Below, in pieces: positions 40,861 to 49,400 of a stretch of 64,000 nucleotides of DNA; positions within the stretch are counted from its first letter, which is position 1, and each line of letters opens with the position of its first letter. The position numbers and the translations under genes were made by a program. The stretch comes from DAOUJW01 sp965218945. Lineage in GTDB: Bacteria; Chloroflexota; Dehalococcoidia; Lucifugimonadales; UBA2985. The notes under the pieces were generated by a model. The model was not told the origin of the DNA. It made no database searches and saw nothing but the letters and a program-made list of their open reading frames with translations. The stretch is from NCBI GenBank assembly GCA_965218945.1, contig OZ244718.1, forward strand, positions 1,612,001 through 1,676,000, given 5' to 3'.

Positions 40861-41919
40861 TTAGGGCGGGGTGGCCTGACCAACATTACTGCCTGCCCAA
40901 CTCTCGTTGGAGCCCCAGCATACGACGGCGCCGCCGGTCCTTAGACCGCAGGTATGGTACCCTCCGGCAGTTACCGAAACGAAGGCGCCGTCCGGCGGCG
41001 TGGCCTGGCCGACCTCGTTTCCGTGAAAGTCCTCGTTGGAACCCCAACATTCGACCGAGCCGCCGGTTTTCAGTCCGCAGGTATGAGACGCTCCGGCGCT
41101 GACCGAAGTGAAGGAGCCGTCCGGCGGCATGGCTTGGCCCATGACATCGCCGATCAGATTCTTGTTGGAACCCCAACATTCGACCGAGCCGTCGGTTTTC
41201 ACGCCGCAGGCGTGGTGCGCTCCGGCGCTGACCGAATCAAAAGAGCCTGTGGGCGCCCTGGTCTCGCCTGACTGATTGAGCCCCCAGCATTCGACCGAGC
41301 CGTCGATCCTCAATCCACAGGCGTGGAACCCTCCGGCGCTGACTGAAATGAAGGAACCTCCGGGCTGATTGACATACTCAAAGCCCGAGTTCCTCGCGAA
41401 AGTCCTGACATCGCCCCAGCATTCGACCGAGCCGTCGATCCTCAATCCACAGGTAAGGTCCCCGGCGCTGACCCATACGAAGGGGCCGACCGGCGGCGTA
41501 GCTCTGCCATCTGGGCTAATGCCGCTCTCCTCCGTGCATTCGAAATGGTCGTAGAGGTCGAGACTGAATCCGCAAGTGATATCCCCACCGATGCTGAACG
41601 AGGCGAAGGAGTCGCCCGGCGGACTCGCTTGGCCCGAGCCATACGGGCTTTCGTTTGCGCCCCAGCATTCGACCGAGCCGTCGGTCTTCACTCCGCACGT
41701 GTGCTCCCCTCCGGCGCTGACCGAGGCGAAGGACCCGTCCGGCGGACTCGCTTGGCCCAAGCCATACAGGCTTATGTCGGAACCCCAACACTCGACCGAG
41801 CGGTCGGGCCTCACGCCGCAAGTGTGATATCCACCGGCGCTGACCGAGGCGAAGGCATTTGCGGGGGTGTCGGTTAGATCCTGAGGCAGGAAAGTCGGTA
41901 GGCGGTGTGCCACCTCCAC
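40861..41919 (-). CDS. RCC1-like repeat protein, body of a frameshifted lipoprotein gene
   Basis: Eight to nine RCC1-like repeats of about 38 residues: FASVSAGGYHTCGV(R/K)TDGSVECWG, separated by GQA(T/S)PPDG. RCC1-type repeats form a beta-propeller for protein contacts. The frame starts without a signal peptide; the lipoprotein signal lies upstream in a frame one base away (41890-42016). The apparent start ATG 41919 is probably internal. The unshifted protein would be a surface beta-propeller lipoprotein like the one at 42076-42844. Confidence 0.8.
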   Translation of the reverse strand: MEVAHRLPTFLPQDLTDTPANAFASVSAGGYHTCGVRPDRSVECWGSDISLYGLGQASPPDGSFASVSAGGEHTCGVKTDGSVECWGANESPYGSGQASPPGDSFASFSIGGDITCGFSLDLYDHFECTEESGISPDGRATPPVGPFVWVSAGDLTCGLRIDGSVECWGDVRTFARNSGFEYVNQPGGSFISVSAGGFHACGLRIDGSVECWGLNQSGETRAPTGSFDSVSAGAHHACGVKTDGSVECWGSNKNLIGDVMGQAMPPDGSFTSVSAGASHTCGLKTGGSVECWGSNEDFHGNEVGQATPPDGAFVSVTAGGYHTCGLRTGGAVVCWGSNESWAGSNVGQATPP

Positions 41920-42016
41920 AGGCCATCAGAGCGATAGCGAACAGGCAGGTCAGTCCGACGCATCCAGCCGCCAACAGGTGCTTTGCAGTCAAGTGGAGAA
42001 ACTCCCAAACTCTCAC
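41890..42016 (-). pseudogene. Signal-peptide portion of the second RCC1-like lipoprotein gene
   Basis: A GTG at 42016 with GGAGG seven bases upstream opens a lipoprotein signal ending LMACGGG, followed by TPPTDFPAS. The RCC1 repeats continue in the next frame (FLPQDLTDTPANAFASVSAGG), so a one-base indel lies near 41885-41905. It is in the same orientation as the RCC1 body. Confidence 0.75.
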
Positions 42017-42075
42017 TACGCTCCCTCCTACGACAGGGCAAGCGGCATGTCCATCACTTGGACTGGCCATCTCCG

Positions 42076-42618
42076 TCAGCCGCCCGGCAGTGCGGTAAGC
42101 CCACGGGCTTGTGCACCCCAGCAGGCAACGGAGCCGTCAGGCCTCACCCCGCAGGTGTGGTCCTGCCCGGCACTGACCGAAGTGAACTCCCCGAACGGCG
42201 GCGTGGCTTGGCCGACCTCGTGTCCGTACCCGGACACATCCTCGTTGGAGCCCCAGCACTCGACGGAGCCGTCGGTCCTCACCCCGCAGGTGTGGTCCAA
42301 CCCGGCGCTGACCGAGGCGAACTCCCCGGACGGCGGCGTGGCCTGGCCGACCTCGTTTCCGTCGAAGTCTTCATTGGAGCCCCAGCATTCGACGGAGCCG
42401 TCGGTCCTCACCCCACAGGTGTGGGTCCACCCGGCGCTGACCGAGGCGAACTCCCCGGACGGCGGCGTGGCCTGGCCAATCTCGTTTCCATCGGAGTCTT
42501 CATCATCGCCCCAGCATTCTACCGAGCCGTCAAGCCTCAGTCCGCAGGTGTGGCCGCCCCCCCCCGCTGACCGAGGCGAACTCCCCGGACGGCGGCGTGG
42601 CCTGGCCAGATAAATCAA
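42076..42618 (-). CDS. RCC1-like repeat protein, 3' part beyond a G9 tract
   Basis: About five RCC1-like repeats (HTCGLRLDGSVECWG, GQATPPSGEFASVSAG and so on), ending LTALPGG. The true reading frame enters at about 42563 from the 5' part (42554-42844). At that point nine consecutive G on the coding strand shift the frame; eight G would join the parts perfectly at FASVSGGGGHTCGL. The start at 42618 is therefore artificial. Confidence 0.8.
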   Translation of the reverse strand: MIYLARPRRRPGSSPRSAGGGGHTCGLRLDGSVECWGDDEDSDGNEIGQATPPSGEFASVSAGWTHTCGVRTDGSVECWGSNEDFDGNEVGQATPPSGEFASVSAGLDHTCGVRTDGSVECWGSNEDVSGYGHEVGQATPPFGEFTSVSAGQDHTCGVRPDGSVACWGAQARGLTALPGG

Positions 42619-42844
42619 AGCCCCAGCATTCGACGGAGCCGTCGGTACTCACCCCGCAGGTGTGGAACCCCCCGGCGCTGACCGAGGCGAACTGTACTTC
42701 CGACGTTCCGTCGCCGTCGTCACCTCCGCATGCGGCGAACGCGACGGCCAGGACCAGGATAGCGGCGAGCAAGGCGGACGACCCTAGATGGCGAATCACT
42801 CCGCTGGGCTCTTCAGGCGAGATGGGGACATATGTCTGGGCCAT
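42554..42844 (-). CDS. Lipoprotein signal and first RCC1 repeat, frame broken at a G9 tract
   Basis: The start ATG 42844 has GGGAGG nine bases upstream. The signal reads SSALLAAILVLAVAFAACGGDDGD with a lipobox (AFAACG), then the first repeat FASVSAGGFHTCGVSTDGSVECWG. After SGG the G9 tract (plus-strand C run at 42557-42565) puts the frame out, so the current product ends soon after at 42530. This is compatible with slipped-strand phase variation. The gene follows module copy B and should be driven by it. Confidence 0.78.
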
Positions 42845-42956
42845 TGGCGGTTGCCTCCCTGAAGAAAAACAAAAAGGGGGGATTGCTGTCTCTGTTCCCT
42901 TGAGGACTGGGATTCCTCGTCTGCCGGTACGAGTCATCACGGCTCCTCTCGCCTAA

Positions 42957-43400
42957 CGCCGTATGATTGTCTGGACTTTTCGTTGCCCATGACAAAGCTG
43001 GCCGCCCTTAGAGCAGCCCTCGCCAACGTAAATAGTAGAGAGCTTCCAGGCCGGATATAAGGAGCAAATGTCTATTTTGCTCTAGACATTTATCTAGACA
43101 TTTGTCTATAGAGATTCGTAGGCAGATGACTACTAGGGGCCTCTATGCCCATGCCGCGTCAGGTCTCAGCCCAGCGTGTTCAGGAAGCGGCGTGGACGCT
43201 CAACGGGACTTCCATCGACTGACGGTCGGCGAATGGTGGGGAGCGCGCGAGACGTGGGAGTGAGCGTCGGAACCGCTGCGGCGGTCTGGAACAAGCCGGA
43301 GGCCCCCGCCGTTGCAGCAGGGGCCTCGTCGCTGCTCACTCCGTTGCCTGTCGGCCTGATTCGTCGGTTCCTGGCGGACCGCCGGCGGGGCAAGGCAGGC
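42957..43400 (-). repeat. Shared regulatory module, copy B (between the response regulator and the RCC1 operon)
   Basis: About 440 bp homologous to copies A and C: hairpin at 43326-43300, palindromes at 43133-43066, the GCTCCTTATATCCGGCC segment and a leader ending GACAATCATACGGCG. It follows the response-regulator stop at 43498, so the hairpin could also end that transcript. Confidence 0.8.
43066..43133. promoter_or_regulatory. Palindromic operator cluster in module copy B
   Basis: AAATGTCTA (43066-43074), TAGACATTTATCTA (43083-43096), TAGACATTTGTCTA (43095-43108) and GTAGGCAGATGACTAC (43118-43133). It has one site more than copy A; two overlap by two bases. Confidence 0.55.
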
Positions 43401-43497
43401 GGCTTGCGGCGCGAATGCTGCGGAACGGCCTTACCGTGCGACGTTGGGCCGGCGGTGGAGGCGCTATCGAGTCATGGGGAGTTGGTGCGGGAGAAAC

Positions 43498-44163
43498 TCA
43501 GTCGAGCTCTCGGTCCACCAGTCCGTTTCGCACGGCCCAGACGACGATCTCCTGCTTGCTGCCGAATCCCAGCTTGTCCTGTATGTGGTAGATGGTGTTG
43601 CGGACCGTCGAAGAGCGGTTGCCCCTGGACTCGGCGATGGCGGCGTACGACATCCCCTGCGCGAACTGCGCGAGTATCTCCTTCTCCCTCGATGTCAGCT
43701 CCTTACGCCTTGGCGAATCGATATCCTCCGGCAGGTGGCGCAGCCGCCTGAACACCCGTTTCATCACGTCCCGGGGCATCCGGTATTCGCCTCCGGCTAC
43801 GTCCCTGACCATAGCCAACAGCTGCTCCGTCCCGGTGAACTTCTGAAGGTATCCGTCGGCGCCGGCGGCCACCGCCTCTATGACGGCGTCCTTCTCGGTG
43901 GAAGCGGTCAGCATGAGCACCCTGACGTCCTCCAGCGCGTCTATGATCTCCCGGCACGCATCTATCCCGTCCCTGCCCGGCATCAGCACGTCCATGATTA
44001 TGAGGTCCGGGACCACCTCCTTCGCCACCCGCTCCGCCTCCTCGCCGTCCCCCGCGTGTCCCACCACCTCGAACTCGCCGGTCCGCTCCAGCAACTGCTG
44101 GAGACCGTCGCGCATCACCGGGTGATCATCCACTAGCAAGACTCTGACCCGTGTTGAAGCCAT
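43498..44163 (-). CDS. NarL/FixJ-type response regulator with LuxR DNA-binding domain
   Basis: A 221-residue regulator. The receiver domain has VLLVDDHPVMRDGL (D12, D13), the phospho-acceptor D58 in LIIMDVLMPG, and a later Thr/Lys region (VLMLTAST, LQKFTG). The LuxR HTH lies at about 150-215: LTSREKEILAQFAQGMSYAAIAESRGNRSSTVRNTIYHIQDKLG. The kinase gene ends one base upstream of its start, so the two are coupled. The adjacent palindromes and one upstream of the kinase gene are its likely targets. Such regulators bind as dimers to inverted repeats of this size. Confidence 0.95.
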   Translation of the reverse strand: MASTRVRVLLVDDHPVMRDGLQQLLERTGEFEVVGHAGDGEEAERVAKEVVPDLIIMDVLMPGRDGIDACREIIDALEDVRVLMLTASTEKDAVIEAVAAGADGYLQKFTGTEQLLAMVRDVAGGEYRMPRDVMKRVFRRLRHLPEDIDSPRRKELTSREKEILAQFAQGMSYAAIAESRGNRSSTVRNTIYHIQDKLGFGSKQEIVVWAVRNGLVDRELD

Positions 44164-44164
44164 T

Positions 44165-45382
44165 TCAGCTCCCTCCTCTCATGTGTCTATAGGGAAGCTC
44201 GCAGGTCACCGCGGTCCTCCATTGGGGCCCGCTCGTCTCCACGACGAGGCTGCCGCCCAGGCGCTCGGCCTCCTCCCTCATGTTCCTGAAGCCCTGGCCG
44301 CGCGTTGCGTAGTCGTCTGGGAGGCCGGCCCCGTCGTCGGCAATCGACATCCGCAGGCCGTCCCGCTCGAAGTCGAGGCCGACGCGTACACGACTCGCAT
44401 TGGAGTGGCGGAGCGCGTTGGTCAGGGCGTTGAAGGCGATGGAGAACAGCGCGCCCCGCGTTGCGATATGCAGGGGCGGCTCGACGCCCGACTGCACCAA
44501 CTCGGCGGGTATGGAGGAGATGGTCGAGAAGGTCGCCGCCAGCGATTCCAGCACCCCGCCAAGCTCCATCCCCTCGAAGATCTCCCCGATCTCCATCGGG
44601 TGCCTCATCTCCCACATCGCCGACCTGGACAGGGCCGAGGTCTCGTCGAGCGTGAACATCAGCTCCTCGTCGGACCTGTCGGCAAGCTCCTTCGCCCGCT
44701 CGATGCCCACCCCGATCATGTAGGCGGACTGTGCCATCGTGTTGTGGATGGCGTGGGAGAGCTCAATGCGCTCCCGCTGGAGCGCCCGCTCCCTCTCCAC
44801 CGCCTCCATCCTCCTGATCCGCTCCACCCTGGAGATCAGGTTGACGACAACCACCACCGTGTACATCCCGGCAACCCGTATGAGCAGTATCTCCTCATCA
44901 TTGGCCGAGAAGTCCAGACCGGGCTCCACCGCGAGGCAGAGCGCTGCGTAGACGGCCGCCGCCATCGTGACCCAGACGAGGGTGAGCCTGACCGATCCGA
45001 AGACCACTGCGAACATGGCGAGGGACGGGTAGTACCCCACGAAGAAGGGGGACTCGAACCCCCGGTGCGCCGCAACGCCGCCGCTGAGCATCGCCAGGTC
45101 CAGGGCGCTCAGCGCAAGCATCCACCGCCAGGACACGGTCCTTTCCGTGGCGAGCCGGTAGTGCAGGTATCCGTTGGTGGCGAACAGCAGCATTGCAAGG
45201 GCTACGTTCGGCCCATACACCACCTCGTCGACGTTGAGTGGGTACAGCCAGGCGAACGTGGCAATAGACAGGACGAACCAGCGTCCCCAGACATAGACCC
45301 TGGCCACGCGGCGCAGTTCGCCCGGCTCCGGCAGGTCGAAGCTCCGCAGGAAGGCGGGAAGCGCGCTGGCCGCTGTGCTCAC
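44165..45382 (-). CDS. NarL-family sensor histidine kinase (HisKA_3 / HATPase_c)
   Basis: A 405-residue kinase. About six hydrophobic segments occupy residues 30-185, without a large periplasmic loop, so the sensor probably works in the membrane. The dimerisation motif ERIELSHAIHNTMAQSAYMIG has the phospho-acceptor H213. The ATPase domain has FNALTNALRHSNASRVRV (N box), MSIADDGAGLPDD (G1) and GFRNMREEAERLGG (G2). It should phosphorylate the regulator one base downstream. The signal sensed is unknown. Confidence 0.93.
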   Translation of the reverse strand: MSTAASALPAFLRSFDLPEPGELRRVARVYVWGRWFVLSIATFAWLYPLNVDEVVYGPNVALAMLLFATNGYLHYRLATERTVSWRWMLALSALDLAMLSGGVAAHRGFESPFFVGYYPSLAMFAVVFGSVRLTLVWVTMAAAVYAALCLAVEPGLDFSANDEEILLIRVAGMYTVVVVVNLISRVERIRRMEAVERERALQRERIELSHAIHNTMAQSAYMIGVGIERAKELADRSDEELMFTLDETSALSRSAMWEMRHPMEIGEIFEGMELGGVLESLAATFSTISSIPAELVQSGVEPPLHIATRGALFSIAFNALTNALRHSNASRVRVGLDFERDGLRMSIADDGAGLPDDYATRGQGFRNMREEAERLGGSLVVETSGPQWRTAVTCELPYRHMRGGS

Positions 45383-45595
45383 TGGATTCAGGACTCGTCT
45401 CCATCGGATTGGATTACGGCAGATGGCGGCTGGAGTGAGGTATGTCCCTCCACCCGGAGCGGTGGGCTCAGCCTCGAAAGGAGAGGGTCTAAGTAGTCAA
45501 ACCGGCCAGGTGGGAATACACGTCCAGCAGTCATCTATTTCCTAGAATTTAGTCCAATATGCTGAAGGCATCAAGGGCCTATGAACCACACCGAT

Positions 45596-45613
45596 TATAG
45601 GCATTTGTCTATA
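45596..45613. promoter_or_regulatory. Palindromic site upstream of the two-component operon
   Basis: TATAGGCATTTGTCTATA, an 18-bp dyad with one mismatched pair. Its core TAGGCATTTGTCTA matches the sites in the three modules. It is about 215 bp upstream of the kinase start, fitting autoregulation. Confidence 0.5.
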
Positions 45614-45639
45614 CCTTGCCCGGTCATGAGGGGCAGTCT

Positions 45640-45908
45640 GCGGGTCATGCCGGAGAGTTCGAGGAGTTCGAGGTGGTCGGGCACGCCGGGGACGGGGAGG
45701 AGGCGGTGGGTGGTCTGGGCGGTGCGGAACGGACTGCTGGGCGAGTGGCGACGGGGACTGCTTCGGCGACTTGCAGCGAGTGCGCACTGCGGCGAAGCAG
45801 CTCCGCCGCAAGCTGGGCGACGACAATGACCATCCCGCCTACACCTTCATTGAGCCCAGCGTCGGCTACCGGATGGAGAAGGGGGAGCCGAAGGAGGAAG
45901 TCGGCTAG
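45640..45908 (+). pseudogene. Mosaic response-regulator relic
   Basis: Three fragments in different frames. (1) EFEVVGHAGDGEEA, identical in type to residues 30-43 of the regulator at 43498-44163. (2) VVWAVRNGLLGEW, matching that regulator's C-terminus. (3) An OmpR-type winged-helix end, LRRKLGDDNDHPAYTFIEP then SVGYRMEKGEP, stopping at TAG 45906. It is a decayed fusion of a NarL-type and an OmpR-type regulator and cannot be functional. Confidence 0.6.
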
Positions 45909-46119
45909 GGAGCATCAGGGGGATCACCGGCCTCTCTTTGGAGAGAATGGCCGTCTACCTGGGCGTGGCCCCGGCAGACGAAGCACTGGCGGGACGTCGG
46001 AACGCCCAACGGCGGGAGCCATGCCGTCACTGGTAGAATAGGCCATGCGAGTGCCGGAGGGTCTGGGGCGCTGCCGAACGAGGGCCTGATACGGGTCCAC
46101 AGAAGGAGGAGGTGGGACT

Positions 46120-46260
46120 ATGGACTCACGTGAGCGGACAGAGGGCTCTTACCCGGAGCTCTTCCCGAAGGACTATCCGGAACGGCTGGAGAGGCTCATA
46201 GAGCTCGCAGGGCTGACACGGGAGGAGTTCGCGGAGCGCCATCGCCCTCAATCAGCCCTT
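46120..46260 (+). pseudogene. N-terminal relic of a small HTH-type regulator
   Basis: ATG 46120 has an excellent GGAGGAGG seven bases upstream. The encoded PELFPKDYPERLERLIELAG, then LTREEFAERH, resembles the first helices of small XRE-like proteins. After about 45 codons the character is lost at the hairpin at 46273, and the open frame only runs on by chance. Confidence 0.35.
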
Positions 46261-46272
46261 CCCGGAGCCTTT

Positions 46273-46317
46273 GGGGAGGCCGCCGCTTGCTTGCCCAATG
46301 GCTCCGGCGGCCTCCCC
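46273..46317. terminator. Long perfect stem-loop beyond the giant adhesin gene
   Basis: GGGGAGGCCGCCG (46273-46285) pairs perfectly with CGGCGGCCTCCCC (46305-46317), with a 19-base loop. It lies 140 bp past the adhesin stop. No adjacent T-run is seen on the minus strand; on the plus strand a T6 run follows about 20 bases later. It may stop transcription or protect the mRNA 3' end. Confidence 0.4.
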
Positions 46318-46456
46318 CAGCTTGATCCATATGTGCGGGCTTTTTTCGTTGCCCTCTACCGGCCCCGACCGCTGACGGCCAGCGCCAACTCGTTGGACAG
46401 GTTTCTGCCGTCTCTCGTGCAGACGGCTCCCTCGGCGTCGCAGTCCTCGCTGCCGG

Positions 46457-49400
46457 CTACGGCGCCGCGGGGGTGTAGGCCCGGACCCAACTGGAGATCT
46501 CGCTTATCTCTCCGTGCTCGTTGATCGCCTTGATCCGGTACACGTATCTCTTATCCGGCTCTGCCGTATCGTCGGTGAAGGTCGTCTCCGCAAAGCCGGT
46601 GTCGGACGTGACGGTGAAGAACGTTCCCTCCTCGGGTTGAAGGTCCTTGTCGCGCCTCAGGATCACGTAGCCGGTGATGCTGTCGTCGCCGGGGTCGTCC
46701 CAGGTGAGGGTCACAGAGTCGTGTGAGAACGTGGCGGAAAGGCCCGTTGGCTTGGAGGGCGCCTCCGGCGCGGGGTCGGGGACTGCGGGCGTGTAGGCCC
46801 GGACCCATGAGGACGTTTCGCTCACTCCGCTGGCGTAGATGGCCTTGATGCGGTAGACGTAGCGCCGCTCCGGCTCGACGCTGGCGTCAACGTAGGTCGT
46901 CTCCGACGAGCCGGTGTCAGGGGCGACTGTGAGGAACGTTCCCTCCTCGTGGATGTCCTTGTCGCCCCTCAGGATCAGGTAGCCGGTTATGGAGTCGTCA
47001 TTCGGGTCGTTCCAGGTGAGGGTCACCATGTTGTGGGAAACCTCGGATGAGAGGCCCGTTGGCTTGGCGGGCGGCTCCTCGAGCTCCCTCTGTTGTTGCT
47101 GAGGCTCCGTCTCTTCCTCCGGGCCTGGGATGGTGCGGGTTGCGGGCGCATCCGACAGCGTTGTCCCGTCCGCGGCGCAGATGCCGCCCGCCTCGCAGGA
47201 CCGGCCGCTAATCAGGGTGAAGTGGATGTCGTCCGTTCCCGCGGGGTCCAGGAAGAATACCCACGCGTGCTCCAGTCCGTCCTCCTCGTGGGCCCGCACG
47301 TTGGACACCGTACCACCGGTCACCAACACGGAGGGCGTGGTTTCGGCAATCGATGGAACGGCGCGGTTGAAGGCCACTATCACCTGGGGACGGTCGTTCG
47401 CACCCGTATGGGACGGCGACTGGAACGGGCTCTCCGGGAGCTCGGCCGTCAGTGGCTGCGCCAGCACCGCCACCGCGTAGCTGGTCAGGGATTCTTCGTG
47501 GCCCGCGTCGTCAGTGAAGCCTACTCGCACCTTGATGGCTTGGCCCGTGTCGGCGGGCGCCACGGTGTAGCTGGCGCCGGTGGCGCCGCCAATGTCAGTG
47601 TCTGTGCCCGTCCCGAAGTCATGGCGGACCCACTGGTAGCTGAAAATCGCCCGGGTCAGACCGTCCTCGTCCGACATGCCCTGCGTGGTGGCCGTCAGGG
47701 TCTTGCCCACCCTCGGCGTGCCGCTGATGCCCGGCCCGCCGGTGGCCGGGCTGTTCTCCGCTTCATCCCGCTGCGGCGACGACCCCTGTTGCGGCGGAGC
47801 GTCCGGGTTGCACCTGTTGGTGCCGGAGCTTCCTTTCTCCTTCACACAGAGCTGGAACAGACCGGTGCGGTCGCCGCTGTTCGATCCCACGGCAATGTAG
47901 TAGGCGCCGTCGGCTGGAGGGGTGAAGTCCACGCTGACCTCCATGTCCTCGCCGGCGCTGGCGGTGTCCTCGATCACTGCGCCATTCGCATCGTGAACGC
48001 CGGCTATCCTGGGACGCGTGAGCCAGTGCCGTTCGTCGATCGGAATCCGCCGTTCCTGCCGCCTTCCGTCAACAACCTCGTGCACCAGGTCGTACGTCAG
48101 GGGCTCCAGGTCGATCTGGTACTCGACGCCCCCCGTAAGGTCAATCCGGAACCAGTCTTCATCGTCTCCCGGGGCCCCGTCGTCCCCCAGGTAGCCGTAC
48201 ATGCCCTCGATGTCCAAACGAGTGGTGATCCTGGTACTGGTATCGGCTGGCACATCGTGGCCGCCATAGCCATCCGGACCTCCACCGGACATTCGGTCCT
48301 GATTTACCCGCAGCTCCAACCTGTAGGTTCCTGTGCCATTGTCTCCCGATGCCACTTCGAAGCAGTACACGCCCGGCAAGGAGACCCAGACGGTGCGCTC
48401 GACGTTGCGGTTCCCGGAGGCCGGGCTCGGCGCAGGCAGAGTAACGTGGTATAAACGCACAGCCGCTCGCCACTGCAACAGGGCCGGGTCTTCCAGCGTA
48501 CCGTCGCCGGTGTCGACGCCCCTGATCTCGATGACGTGCGACCGATAGGGTTCCAGGTAGAAGTTGAACCACTCGGTCCGGCCGGCCGCCTCGATGTTGC
48601 CCGAATACACTGTGCCCACAACCATGGAGGGGCTGTCGCTGCAGGCGGGCAACCCGGCGCTGGTACGTTCCTCAATGTTCATCAGAGTGATTGTCGCCGT
48701 AGCCGGCGACACCGCTATGAGCCGGTCCGAAAGGGTCCCGAAGCCGAGCGTCACCATCTCGCCGTCGTCTTCCACGGTGTCATCGACTGCGGTCACCGTG
48801 AAGGTCTGTTCGGTTTCGCCCGCGGCAAAATACAGCTCGTCCGGCACTCCCGACCAGTCATCGCTGGTAGCCCCGCTGCCGCCTTCCGCCGTCAGCGGGA
48901 TAGTCTCCCCGTCCGGGAGAGGCTTGTTCAGCCGCACCGTCACAACCGCGTCGGCTTCGCCTTCAGTGGCTGAGTAGCTGGAGGAGCCAAACGACACATG
49001 CACCGAGTCGATGATTCTGACATAGGTCCGGCTGTTGCTGCCCGCGCTGACCCCGTCCGGCAGCGAATCGAGACCGAGCCAGACCTGTTCGTCCTCCTCC
49101 ACCACGGCATCGGCTACGGGATATACCCAGAAGTAGGCGTAGGTTTCCCCCGCAGCGAAGGTGATGCCGTTGGGAACGCCTGAATAGTCCTCCGCGCCGG
49201 CAGTGCTCTCGGGGAGCACGACGATGGGTATGGTTACGTCGCTCTCAAGAGCCGCACTCAGCAAGAGGCCCACGCCGACGCCGGATGCTCCCTCGGCCAG
49301 ATTGTGGTAGTCCTTCTCGAACGACACGGTCACCCCAGGCGGCGTATCCTGGTCATTCTCGGTGACACTCACCGTCACCCCGGCGGCGTTCAGTCCCTCG

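Larger units (their letters stand above)
45383..46119. other. Intergenic region upstream of the two-component operon
   Basis: It holds the operator-like palindrome at 45596-45613 and response-regulator relics on the plus strand (45640-45908). The remaining sequence shows no gene I can support. Confidence 0.4.
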
